24,777 nucleotides of DNA, taken from the NCBI GenBank assembly GCA_900539345.1, contig UQBS01000046.1, positions 1-24,777 on the forward strand. The letters are read 5' to 3'. The position numbers were made by a program, and so were the translations under genes. Within the stretch, counting starts at the first letter, position 1. Every line of letters starts with the position of its first letter. This DNA comes from an uncultured Coriobacteriaceae bacterium (GTDB lineage: Bacteria > Actinomycetota > Coriobacteriia > Coriobacteriales > UMGS124). Below are positions 1 through 7,010 of the stretch, one piece after another. The notes under the pieces were generated by a model. That model saw nothing but the letters and a program-made list of their open reading frames with translations. It did no database searches and was not told where the DNA came from.

Positions 1-459
1 AAGACCCCCGAGCAGCTCATTGCCAGCTGGGACGCCAACGTCGAGTCGGGCAGCTACTTCAAGGCCGACACCCTCGAGGAGCTCATCGACCAGATGGAGG
101 GCCTCGACAAGGAGAACGCCCTGGAGTCCATCGCCAACTACAACACCTACGCCAAGAACGGCCTCGATGAAGAGTTCCACGTGAACCCCGAGCTGCTGCA
201 CCCCATCGAGACCGGCCCCTTCTACGGCTGCATCACGCCCGGCTCCACGTTCCTGTGCGTCATGGGCGGCCTGCGCTGCGATGAGCACTGCCAGGTTATG
301 GATACCGCCGACGAGCCCATCGAGGGCCTCTACGAGGTCGGTACCATGATCGGCGACTTCTACGGCGGCGCGTACAACTTCGCCTTCCAGGGCCAGAACC
401 TGGGTGCCTGCTGCACCACCTTCCCCTATCTCGTCGGCCGTGACCTTGCCGCGATGTAG
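1..459 (+). CDS. FAD-dependent reductase, fumarate-reductase/flavocytochrome c type (C-terminal part)
   Basis: The frame is open from the first base of the window, so the N-terminus and FAD-binding fold lie upstream and only about 152 codons are seen. The visible part resembles the end of the FAD_binding_2 family of fumarate-reductase-like flavoproteins: a helical stretch with EELIDQMEGLDKENALESI followed by NYNTYAKNG, a PIETGPFYGC segment, then the family's closing region with a GGL motif (VMGGLRCDEHCQVMD), IEGLYEVGTMIGDFYGG and a last turn QGQNLGACCTTFPYLVGRDLA. In the family these pieces close over the flavin and the substrate pocket. The natural acceptor cannot be told from this fragment. 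It ends in TAG and is followed by a hairpin terminator at 558-597. Its relative at 7011-8450 is clearly Tat-exported; the leader of this one is outside the window. Confidence 0.85.
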   Translation, partial: KTPEQLIASWDANVESGSYFKADTLEELIDQMEGLDKENALESIANYNTYAKNGLDEEFHVNPELLHPIETGPFYGCITPGSTFLCVMGGLRCDEHCQVMDTADEPIEGLYEVGTMIGDFYGGAYNFAFQGQNLGACCTTFPYLVGRDLAAM

Positions 460-554
460 GAGAGAGGGTCTTCGGGCGTTTTGTCGTGAAACGGCCTGCG
501 GGCTGATAAAAGTTTCGTGAAGGGCGCTGGGTCCTGCGCAACAGCCTTGACTGG

Positions 555-600
555 GTACCCCGGGTCGCGTGATTACATGCGGCCCGGGGCACTTTTTACG
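555..600 (+). terminator. Rho-independent terminator after the flavoprotein gene (copy 1 of 2)
   Basis: CCCCGGGTCGC (558-568) pairs with GCGGCCCGGGG (579-589) around a TGATTACAT-type loop, with one T-G pair in the stem. It is followed by CACTTTTTACG. The T-run at 593-597 gives a plus-strand terminator about 100 bp after the stop codon at 459. Confidence 0.6.
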
Positions 601-623
601 GATGGTGACTGCAAGACTGGCGC

Positions 624-675
624 GTACCCCTTTCGACGTCGTCATGCAGCCCGGGGTTTTGCGGATGGTGACTGC
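624..675 (+). repeat. Second, diverged copy of the terminator unit
   Basis: The sequence from GTACCCC through CATGC(A)GCCCGGGG and on to GGATGGTGACTGC repeats the unit at 555-612. The 3' half is the better conserved (576-612 against 643-675). The left stem arm has changed, so only a short ACCCC/GGGGT stem followed by TTT remains. It looks like a tandem duplication in which the second copy has decayed. Confidence 0.6.
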
Positions 676-858
676 CGGCATAGGTTGCCTGGGACATGAA
701 AGCTCCTGCTAGGGCCCTTGGTTGGCCCGGCACTGGGTTAGGGCTGTCGACGATCATAGCCCAAACGCCTGCGAAGCGTTGGGGGCGCAAGCCCGTTGTT
801 TTCAGTACGATTGCTCGGTTTGGAGCCGGGTGCCGTCTGCTCGTGCTGCTCTCATGGC
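676..858. other. Gene-free spacer
   Basis: There is no convincing coding frame here. Two short hairpins are visible: GGGCT/AGCCC around 737-763, and AACGC/GCGTT around 769-783. Neither has a T-run. The segment ends at the left edge of inverted-repeat element A. Confidence 0.4.
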
Positions 859-1014
859 GCAAAAGTGCCAAAAGTATGCGTTATAACTCTCGATTTGCCC
901 AATTGGGGACGTAGCAGTTTTTAGCACGACGCATCTACCAGGCAAAATATAGCCGAGCTCCCATGGGCAACTGAGTGGTGCAAGGTTATAACGCATACTT
1001 TTGGCGTTTTCGGG
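859..1014. repeat. Inverted-repeat element A, left flank of the AbiEi-like gene
   Basis: A ~156 bp element whose ends are inverted repeats. CCAAAAGTATGCGTTATAAC at 868-887 is the exact reverse complement of 985-1004, and the match extends one base further on each side. The outer left end GCAAAAGTG (859-867) and the outer right end CGTTTTCGGG (1005-1014) also recur in element B. The interior carries ACGCATCTACCAGGCAAAA at 929-947, which is similar to a segment of element B. The rest of the interior has diverged. No protein is encoded. Confidence 0.85.
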
Positions 1015-1068
1015 CAGGGGTCCCGAATTAAGTGGGATAAGCCGGTTGAGTTGGTGGGTATGTCGGCG

Positions 1069-2253
1069 TCAGGTACCCGTCCTGTTGCCTATGCGATGGA
1101 TGTTCGACCAGTTGCCCATGACCTCTTTGCGCAGTTCACGGGAGAGTTGCGCTTGGGCGTCCGTTTTAGTTCGAAGACGGATGCCCAGAAGGCGACCGAT
1201 GACTTTGACCAGCGCCGCAAACCTTTGCGCGTCGTGCAATTGCGCGTATGTGATGGGCAGCACGCTGATCCCCATATAGCTCAAGGCCGCGCTGCGGTCA
1301 GAGTCGGATAAAAACCCACGTTCTCCCTGATGGATAAGGGCGCTTTGACATTCCAGATCGAGATTGCTCTTTTCCCAAAACAGATCGCACATGCAAAACT
1401 GGCGCTGCGCGAGGAGTCTGCCCTCTCGCGACAGCGCAACCTTATGGTTAAACGAGAAGTCCCCGAATCCCTCGCCGCCCAAACGGCGGGGAAAGCCCAG
1501 CAGAATACCGGCGCGGACTTCGAAAGGCGAGGCGGCGTTCTCCCGTATGAGCGTACTGGCCTTTTGCAGGCGCGCCTTGCCGCGTTGTGTGTCGCTCATT
1601 TGCGCAAAGCGCAGGATGGTTTGAGGTGAGGCGAGTGCGGGCCGTGACCATAGGTCTGTGAGCTGGCCCCTGCTGTCGACAAGGGGTTCCCAGCCGGCTA
1701 ATTTTGGAATACCTCGTCGATTGAGAATCTGTTGGAGGCAGTCCCTGATAAAGGCAGGTGGATTGTAAACAGCGAAGGTTCCACATAGCTCATCGCCCAT
1801 CATGACCAACTGGCTAATCGTGGCCTGGGCTGCGAATTGATGGAGAATGAGCTCGGGAGACGCCATCCAAATATCGTCGGCGAGATGAATGCGCCCGCCC
1901 GACGGAATGTCCCCCGTCCAAAGATGAGGCCTCAGAAGCGAGGACGCATGGCACTGGCTTCGTGAGCTTACGAGGATGTCTATAGGCCCCGTGTGATTTG
2001 CGGCAAAAAGTGGGACAGCCCAGTGTAGGCCGCGGCTTGTTGCACCGATGCGACGGCCTTTTGTGCTGCGGTCGAAAAACAATCTGCACAGATTGAGTTC
2101 TTCGAGCGCCCTTGCCTTGAAGGCGACGAGTGATTCGGCGCTGATGATTTGTTGCAAAGTTGAATCGTCGTCTGACCCCAAGAGGAGCAAGCGGACGATT
2201 GGCGGGATTCGCCAGTAATTGAATGCTGTGATTCCGCAAACGGTAGTTTCCAT
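1069..2253 (-). CDS. AbiEi-antitoxin-like protein fused to a DUF559/Vsr-like PD-(D/E)XK domain
   Basis: About 394 residues, apparently cytoplasmic, no signal peptide. The N-terminal two thirds resemble AbiEi/type IV antitoxin-like proteins common in Coriobacteriia: it opens with VCGITAFNYWRIPP and carries the IHLADDIWMASPELILHQFA block near residues 125-142 and DELCGTF near 155-160. The C-terminal third (about 285-345) has the layout of a DUF559/Vsr-like nuclease fold: CDLFW, then LDLECQS (acidic D-x-E), then SDSDRSAALSYMGISVLPIT. The family is a PD-(D/E)XK fold; activity here is inferred. The ATG at 2253 was preferred to a GTG at 2259; neither has a clear Shine-Dalgarno. The gene has no toxin partner next to it and lies between two inverted copies of a repeat element. 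Its upstream region carries a motif shared with those elements. It may act in defence or as a solitary regulator; function is unproven. Confidence 0.65.
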   Translation of the reverse strand: METTVCGITAFNYWRIPPIVRLLLLGSDDDSTLQQIISAESLVAFKARALEELNLCRLFFDRSTKGRRIGATSRGLHWAVPLFAANHTGPIDILVSSRSQCHASSLLRPHLWTGDIPSGGRIHLADDIWMASPELILHQFAAQATISQLVMMGDELCGTFAVYNPPAFIRDCLQQILNRRGIPKLAGWEPLVDSRGQLTDLWSRPALASPQTILRFAQMSDTQRGKARLQKASTLIRENAASPFEVRAGILLGFPRRLGGEGFGDFSFNHKVALSREGRLLAQRQFCMCDLFWEKSNLDLECQSALIHQGERGFLSDSDRSAALSYMGISVLPITYAQLHDAQRFAALVKVIGRLLGIRLRTKTDAQAQLSRELRKEVMGNWSNIHRIGNRTGT

Positions 2254-2345
2254 GCGCACAGACTACCATGCGCAAAGAGTGATGCTCGGCATTATTTCTA
2301 CAATGGACGCTCTTGTTGAAATCGCCATACCGTGTGAAGCATATC

Positions 2346-2396
2346 ACCAGGTAGACGTGACTTTTTTGTTATGCGAGTCACAGCATTGTGACATGG
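2346..2396 (-). promoter_or_regulatory. Upstream region of the AbiEi-like gene with shared motif and operator-like palindrome
   Basis: On the minus strand the segment contains TCTACCTGGT (2346-2355 as ACCAGGTAGA on plus), identical to 2532-2541 in element B and nearly identical to TCTACCAGGC in element A. About 25 bp further upstream lies GTCACA-GCAT-TGTGAC (about 2380-2396), a perfect 6-bp inverted repeat with a 4-base centre, the size of a dimeric-regulator site. No clean -35/-10 pair was identified. Confidence 0.4.
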
Positions 2397-2455
2397 GCCA
2401 ATGGTGTTTTCGGCTTAGAAACGCCCTTAGTGAACGCCTGTCGAGGATTGGGTGA

Positions 2456-2610
2456 CCCGAAAACGGCAAAAGTATGCGTTATAATCGCCCTCCGTTGGGA
2501 TATACGGGAATGCCGATTATTGACCAACGTATCTACCTGGTAAAACGTTATGACAAGAATGCCGGGTTTTATTCTTTGTACGTTATAACGCATACTTTTG
2601 GCACTTTTGC
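2456..2610. repeat. Inverted-repeat element B, right flank of the AbiEi-like gene
   Basis: An element of about 155 bp with the same arms as element A but in the opposite orientation. Its right end (about 2582-2610, GTTATAACGCATACTTTTGG then CACTTTTGC) is the exact reverse complement of 859-887, a 29-nt match. Its left end CCCGAAAACGGCAAAAGTA reads as the complement of the right end of A with single mismatches. The interior motif ACGTATCTACCTGGTAAAA is at 2527-2545. Similarity outside the inverted repeats weakens a simple MITE-insertion explanation. Confidence 0.85.
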
Positions 2611-2800
2611 GACACGAGAGCACCGGAGATGCCGATGAGAGTGGTCTGAAACCATCGCCCAGCGGGTCATCCATTCACGCGGCGCTTCTTATTACGGGCA
2701 GATTCACGGGGTGTATTTGAGCTGGCAAGCCGCAGATGGGCCTATATAGATGCGTGGGCGCAATCCCAAAATGGCCATGCTTGCCGTCGGGATTCCTTAA
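2611..2800. other. Gene-free spacer between element B and the tRNA terminator
   Basis: I see no supported gene, repeat or promoter here. Short open frames lack ribosome binding sites and family-like sequence. Confidence 0.4.
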
Positions 2801-2839
2801 AACAAAAAGAGCCGCTAGTCTCAAGGACTAGCGGCTCTT
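2801..2839 (-). terminator. Terminator of the tRNA-Arg transcript
   Basis: A perfect 14-bp stem (AAGAGCCGCTAGTC at 2807-2820 with its complement at 2826-2839) with a 5-base loop. Read on the minus strand it is followed by TTTTTGTTTT. It lies 12 bp downstream of the tRNA. Confidence 0.9.
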
Positions 2840-2850
2840 GTTGTATCGCA

Positions 2851-2927
2851 TGGTGCGGCGTACAGGATTCGAACCTGTGACGTTCTGATTCGTAGTCAGA
2901 CCCTCTATCCAGCTGAGGTAACGCCGC
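2851..2927 (-). tRNA. tRNA-Arg(ACG)
   Basis: On the minus strand the acceptor arm GCGGCGT pairs with ACGCCGC, followed by discriminator A and an encoded CCA (2851-2853). The D-arm CCTC/GAGG, the anticodon stem TCTGA/TCAGA around the loop CTACGAA (anticodon ACG), and the T-arm ACAGG-TTCGAAT-CCTGT are all intact. ACG is read as ICG after wobble deamination and decodes CGU/CGC/CGA arginine codons. It has its own promoter and terminator. Confidence 0.97.
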
Positions 2928-2940
2928 ATTGCAAGAGAAA

Positions 2941-2969
2941 AGTATGCCCTAATGGAAAGGCTCCGTCAA
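2941..2969 (-). promoter_or_regulatory. Sigma-70-type promoter of tRNA-Arg
   Basis: On the minus strand, TTGACG (2964-2969) and CATACT (2941-2946) are separated by exactly 17 bp. The -10 lies 14 bp ahead of the tRNA 5' end, placing the start near 2934. Confidence 0.75.
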
Positions 2970-3112
2970 CAATTAAAACTCTTTTCACACAATTTGAACG
3001 AATTCGGGGGTAGCGTCTCGCTCGGGCGCTGCATTCTGACGAGGGTTGCGAGCCATGCCTTCGAGGTATGGTTCTGCGCATGGGGGTTGTGTGCCAACCC
3101 ATGTTTGCCAAA

Positions 3113-3157
3113 CAAAACCCCTGGCAGCACCTCTGTTCGGAAGCGTTGCCAGGGGTT
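3113..3157 (-). terminator. Terminator of the 3182-3889 gene
   Basis: A perfect 11-bp stem, AACCCCTGGCA (3116-3126) with TGCCAGGGGTT (3147-3157). On the minus strand the stem runs into TTTTGTTT. It lies 25 bp after the stop codon. Confidence 0.85.
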
Positions 3158-3181
3158 GTTGTCAAGCCTGCGTCAATCTGG

Positions 3182-3889
3182 CTAATCGCGCCAGCGCACG
3201 TGGTCTTCCTGGTAGTTGCCGCTCGCGAAGTTGTGGTCGCGGGTGCGCTTGGGGTAGCGGCGGTACAGTTCCTCGAGCTCGCTGCCAACGCCTGCGTCGC
3301 TCGTCACCTTGGACACGAAGATGTCGCGGTTCTGGAAGTTGTAGTCGGCCACGGCGCGAACGATTCGGCCGTCTTCGGTGTATTCAGCCATGAGGACATG
3401 GTGGACGTAGCCGTCGGGGTCGTACTCGATGGTGGCACCGAGGCTGCCAGGCTCACCGGGTTTGTCGGTGGTCTCGAGGCGCAGGTGGACGGGAGCCACG
3501 GCAGGTGTGTCCTCCTCGTCGCTGGAAATGAGCTCGACGCGCGTGAAGCCGTAGCCCTTGGGGCCAACACCCATGTAGAGCGCGCCAATCTCGCCAAACT
3601 CATAGCCCGAAAGCTCGCGCGCCTCGCTGAGCAGCATGTTCACGTACTCAGTTGCCTCAACGAGCTCATGGGCAAGGGGGTTTTCCATATCGGGCTCGCC
3701 TTCGGCAAAGGGGAAGGCGTAGACAGTCTTGAAGCCGCCCTTTTTGCGGCGCGACGTCACCACGGGCAGCATCCCCTTGACGCCGAAGGGGAAGTTCGCG
3801 TCTTTTTCCACCAGCGTGTCGATGTAGCGCTCAGCGCTCAGCTCGTTGCGCTCGGTGCCGTATGAGTCGTTTGCGCCAATGAATTCCAA
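3182..3889 (-). CDS. Conserved hypothetical protein, acidic, cytoplasmic
   Basis: 235 residues, acidic, with no signal peptide and no membrane segment. I do not recognise a named family. Visible landmarks are an N-terminal stretch with RYIDTLVEKDANFPFGVKG, a basic patch SRRKKGG, a central acidic loop (ISSDEEDTP) and a C-terminal tail rich in charged and aromatic residues (LYRRYPKRTRDHNF). The start codon is TTG at 3889, supported by GGGAG five bases upstream on the minus strand; there is no nearby in-frame ATG. The gene is monocistronic: its own terminator follows at 3113-3157, and a possible -10 box TATACT sits about 35 bp upstream at 3924-3929. The neighbours, Hsp33 and a tRNA, give no clue to function. 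Confidence 0.8.
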   Translation of the reverse strand: MEFIGANDSYGTERNELSAERYIDTLVEKDANFPFGVKGMLPVVTSRRKKGGFKTVYAFPFAEGEPDMENPLAHELVEATEYVNMLLSEARELSGYEFGEIGALYMGVGPKGYGFTRVELISSDEEDTPAVAPVHLRLETTDKPGEPGSLGATIEYDPDGYVHHVLMAEYTEDGRIVRAVADYNFQNRDIFVSKVTSDAGVGSELEELYRRYPKRTRDHNFASGNYQEDHVRWRD

Positions 3890-3923
3890 GGTTGCTCCCT
3901 AGGTGGGTGGGTCGTTTGGGGTC

Positions 3924-3929
3924 AGTATA
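3924..3929 (-). promoter_or_regulatory. Possible -10 box of the 3182-3889 gene
   Basis: TATACT on the minus strand, 34 bp ahead of the TTG start. No matching -35 is seen at 16-18 bp. A GGGCCGCG/CGCGGCCC hairpin (3935-3942 with 3962-3969) without a T-run lies just upstream. Confidence 0.35.
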
Positions 3930-4148
3930 GCGCAGGGCCGCGCGCATGCGGTTTGCAAGCACGCGGCCCCATCGGGTCAACCAAAGCGGACGCTGGATGC
4001 GCGGGGTGTTCGGGTGATCTCGCAGCCCTCGATTTCGCATTGACGCCGAGGTGAAGTGGACGGCATTGGCCGCGGCACCTAGATCGCTTTGCAGCTCTTG
4101 AGTTCGGCCGATGTCGAAGGCGGGAGCGAGTCTCAGCGAACACAACTC

Positions 4149-5099
4149 TTAAACCGTCTCGCAGCCCTCGATCTCGCCTGCGTTCATCTCGGCCAGAAGC
4201 TCGCGCATCTCGTCGGGCGAGAACGTGTACTTCTTGGAGCAGAAGTTGCAGGCAAGTTCGACCGGCTCGCCCTCGTCGATGAGCTTTGCGAGCTCGTCTT
4301 TGCCCAGCGAGATGAGGACGCGCTGGGTGCGCTCGCGACTGCAGTTGCAGGCAAACGAGCAGAGGGTCGCCTCGAGCGGCTCAAAGTCGAGGCCCTTGAG
4401 CACGAGTTCCAGAATGTCGGCGGGAGCCAGGCCGTCCTCGAGCATCTTGGTAACGGAATGCACTTCGCCCAGGTTGGCTTCGAGCTTCGTGAGCGCCTCT
4501 TCGGAGCAATCGGGCATGGCCTGCACGATGAAGCCGCCCGACTGGCGCACGGAGAGGTCGGTGTCCACGAGCACGCCGACACCCACCGAGGTCGGAATCT
4601 GCTCGCTCTGCACGTAGTAGGCGCTGATGTCGTCGCCGATCTCGCCCGAGAACAGATCGAGCTGGCTGCAATAGGGTTCACCCCAGGTGGTGTCCTGGAT
4701 GACGGTGAGGGTGCCCTGGCCCACGGCCGCAGACACGTCGAGCTTTCCCTGGCCGTTGAGGGGAATCCACACGTCGGGGTTGCCGGCGAAGCCCTTCACG
4801 TGGCCCTGCGAGTCGGCGGTCACGGTAAGGCTGGCGAGCGGGCCGTCGCCCTTGATGACGAGACTGAGCAGCTCGCCGGGATCCTTGAGCATCGAGCCCA
4901 TCATCGCGCCTGCCGTGAGAAGCCTGCCGAGTGCCGCCGTGGCGACGGGGCTCGTCTGGTGCGCATCGCGGGCGAACTGCACGGTGCGCTTCGTCGTGGT
5001 GGCGAACGCGCGAATCTCTCCGTCGCAAGCGGTGCCGCGCACCACGTAGTCGGTGTCGCCCAATGCGGTAATCTGTGCGTCCAGTTCTTCCCTGGTCAT
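4149..5099 (-). CDS. hslO: Hsp33 redox-regulated chaperone (33 kDa chaperonin)
   Basis: 316 residues, close to the usual Hsp33 length. Hsp33 is a cytoplasmic holdase activated when oxidation releases zinc from four C-terminal cysteines. All four are present in the classic spacing: CNC at 251-253 and CNFC at 284-287, with 30 residues between. The N-terminal domain shows typical blocks: DYVVRGTACDGEIRAFA, RLLTAGAMMGSMLK and the GHVKGFAGNPDV loop. The ATG at 5099 is preceded by AGGAG at a 5-base spacing and gives the standard N-terminus MTREELD; a longer in-frame extension to 5192 has no family support. It appears to be a single-gene transcript; the 4089-4148 side shows no clear terminator. Confidence 0.97.
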   Translation of the reverse strand: MTREELDAQITALGDTDYVVRGTACDGEIRAFATTTKRTVQFARDAHQTSPVATAALGRLLTAGAMMGSMLKDPGELLSLVIKGDGPLASLTVTADSQGHVKGFAGNPDVWIPLNGQGKLDVSAAVGQGTLTVIQDTTWGEPYCSQLDLFSGEIGDDISAYYVQSEQIPTSVGVGVLVDTDLSVRQSGGFIVQAMPDCSEEALTKLEANLGEVHSVTKMLEDGLAPADILELVLKGLDFEPLEATLCSFACNCSRERTQRVLISLGKDELAKLIDEGEPVELACNFCSKKYTFSPDEMRELLAEMNAGEIEGCETV

Positions 5100-5235
5100 C
5101 TGTGCTCCTATCTGCCTGCCTGGCATGCGGGCGGGGCCCCGGCCAAGCGCGTGTCGTCTTCGTGCGTCGCGCCATCGAGCGCGCGCCTTCAAGTCATCCG
5201 TGCATTATACAGGCGTTTGTTTGAAGCACCTGTGG

Positions 5236-6795
5236 TTATCGGGTCGATTGAACGCGGGTTTCAAGCAATGCGATGAGCTCCTCGCGGCTATGTGTATCGG
5301 TTTTGGCGTAGATGTTGCGTAGGTGCGTGCGAAGCGTGCTTTCAGTTATGCATGCAGTATCGCAAATGAAAGCATTACTGTTTCCTTGGAGTACGAGCAA
5401 TGAAATCTCTCGCTCGCGTTCAGAGAGTCCTAGGCCACCGCAAACATAGGTCATTCCTTCAAGCGTGATTGCGCTCAAGTCCATCGAGGATGCCTTACTG
5501 GGCGTTTCATATCCACCGCGTTCTTGGGCTTCTTCCATTTCAAGGCGTTTGACTACCTCGCCATCTTCGAGAAGGAATACCGATACGAGCACGGTGACAG
5601 CGATGATGGCGGCGGCTGTCCCTACGAGGGGCAGGCTAGATAGGTTGAGTTGAGAGCAGAGAATTTCGCTGGTGGTACTGCAGGTAGTGAGGGCAATTTG
5701 GCCGACGGCGAACACGAATGCGCCGCCCCTTGGGTCGTGCTCACCTATACGTGCCCAGAGCGTCCAGGTAAAAACGCGGAAAAACGCCCAGGCGCCGCCA
5801 ATGGCCAAAGCCTCATAGTGTTGACTGCCTGGCTCTAGTACCAAAGTAAGGAGCAGACAGCCAATGACGAATGGGGTAATGAGGCGGTAAAGCCGGGAGA
5901 AACTGCCAATTTTACCTTGTGTGACCTGGGCGATTGCCAAGATAACAAGGCAAACACAGATGCCCGCGACAAGTGTATAAAACTCAGTGGAGACGGTCGT
6001 TTTTGTTTCTGAGAGATGGTTGGTGGCGATAAAGACTGCGCCGAGGGCACCCGTGGCGATGAAGGGCTTAAGGTTAGGGAGTGCCTGGGTAGAGGAGCCG
6101 TCCCTTGAACCGTGGCTTGATTCCTCAGTGCCCCAGCCTTTTAAAGCCTCAGTTCTCAGGGCCAACAGAGTGACTCCTGATAGCAAGGGGAGTATGGGTC
6201 TAAACACCAAGGCCGCCTCAGGAGATAGGCATGCCTCTATCAAGCAGATACCGAACGAAATGCCGTAGCCGCCCGCAGTACAGCCAAGCATGTGAGAGGC
6301 GCCACAGGAGCTTAGGAGTTCTCCCCACAGCACGACAAGCCCCGCGCTCGCAGCGAACAGAATTCTTCCGATGGCAACGCCAACAAAGTGCGCCTCGTCG
6401 CCGATCCACCCACAAAGATAAAGCAGTGCGGTTCCAAGGGCCGGTCCCATACAGGCGATAGAAATGAGCCAGCGGCGCTCAATAAGCATGCCAGGTTTCC
6501 GGTGCGTGCTCACAGCGAAAACAAGCAGCAGGAATAAGAGAAGGGTAGTGGCGGCATAGCCCCATATGCCGAGTGTCTCACGCACGCCGGACAGAGGAGC
6601 AGGGAAAAGAGTGGGCGAAATATCGATAGTTTGCCAACCGAGGTAGCAGCCGATGCCGACGGACATAAGCATGCGAGCGGCCGGACTGAAATCGGCTTTT
6701 CCACGCGCCCTGTGCGGGGGAATTGTTCTCGATGTCCCGAACCTCTCCTGCCATCGTAGCGACTCCCTAGTATGCATCGTGAATAAAATCGACAA
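5236..6795 (-). CDS. LuxR-family regulator with multi-pass membrane N-terminus
   Basis: About 519 residues. The first ~410 contain roughly a dozen hydrophobic segments (for example ATTLLLFLLLVFAVS and FVIGCLLLTLVLEPG). The last ~65 form a LuxR/GerE helix-turn-helix: LGLSEREREISLLVLQG, then STLRTHLRNIYAKTDTHSR and EELIALL. This membrane-LuxR architecture is expanded in Eggerthellaceae and often lies next to exported reductases, as here, where it is divergent from the FAD reductase at 7011. It may sense a ligand in or across the membrane and control that gene (inference). The start is uncertain: TTG at 6795 or ATG at 6777; neither has a strong ribosome site. Compared with the regulator at 19102 the family resemblance is mainly in architecture and HTH. 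Confidence 0.85.
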   Translation of the reverse strand: MSILFTMHTRESLRWQERFGTSRTIPPHRARGKADFSPAARMLMSVGIGCYLGWQTIDISPTLFPAPLSGVRETLGIWGYAATTLLLFLLLVFAVSTHRKPGMLIERRWLISIACMGPALGTALLYLCGWIGDEAHFVGVAIGRILFAASAGLVVLWGELLSSCGASHMLGCTAGGYGISFGICLIEACLSPEAALVFRPILPLLSGVTLLALRTEALKGWGTEESSHGSRDGSSTQALPNLKPFIATGALGAVFIATNHLSETKTTVSTEFYTLVAGICVCLVILAIAQVTQGKIGSFSRLYRLITPFVIGCLLLTLVLEPGSQHYEALAIGGAWAFFRVFTWTLWARIGEHDPRGGAFVFAVGQIALTTCSTTSEILCSQLNLSSLPLVGTAAAIIAVTVLVSVFLLEDGEVVKRLEMEEAQERGGYETPSKASSMDLSAITLEGMTYVCGGLGLSEREREISLLVLQGNSNAFICDTACITESTLRTHLRNIYAKTDTHSREELIALLETRVQSTR

Positions 6796-7010
6796 ACATC
6801 CAGCTTACAGACCGTGCGAGAAAAGCAATACCTCACAGTCTACCTCACGTGGGGACATACGGTACCTTTCATTTTCACGCGGGTTCATTGGCTTGACGTA
6901 TGGATTGATGGCTCGTTGCGGCCGATGCTTTGTATTGTCCGACCGACGCATACGCGTCTGCCGCTCTTTGGTCTGGGCTGGTGTGTCCATCAATATAAGG
7001 AGGCTCTACT
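6796..7010. promoter_or_regulatory. Divergent intergenic region, luxR-type gene / FAD reductase
   Basis: Contains a direct repeat TACCTCAC-AGTC-TACCTCAC (6829-6836 and 6841-6848, 12-bp period), a TTGACG (6893-6898) that could serve as a -35 toward the reductase although no good -10 follows at 17 bp, and a strong ribosome site AAGGAGG just ahead of the reductase ATG. The repeat is a candidate regulator site. Confidence 0.4.

Noticed and set aside
859..2610. Interpretation of elements A and B as ordinary MITEs inserted independently
   Set aside because: Similarity extends beyond the inverted-repeat ends on both sides, and the two copies bracket one gene in opposite orientation; no target-site duplication is visible. 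Not fully excluded.
2851..2927. tRNA-Arg as an integration site for a genomic island
   Set aside because: No integrase gene and no direct repeat of the tRNA 3' end were found in the window.
4089..5276. 395-codon open frame on the plus strand
   Set aside because: Antisense to hslO; the Hsp33 cysteines and start settle the real strand.
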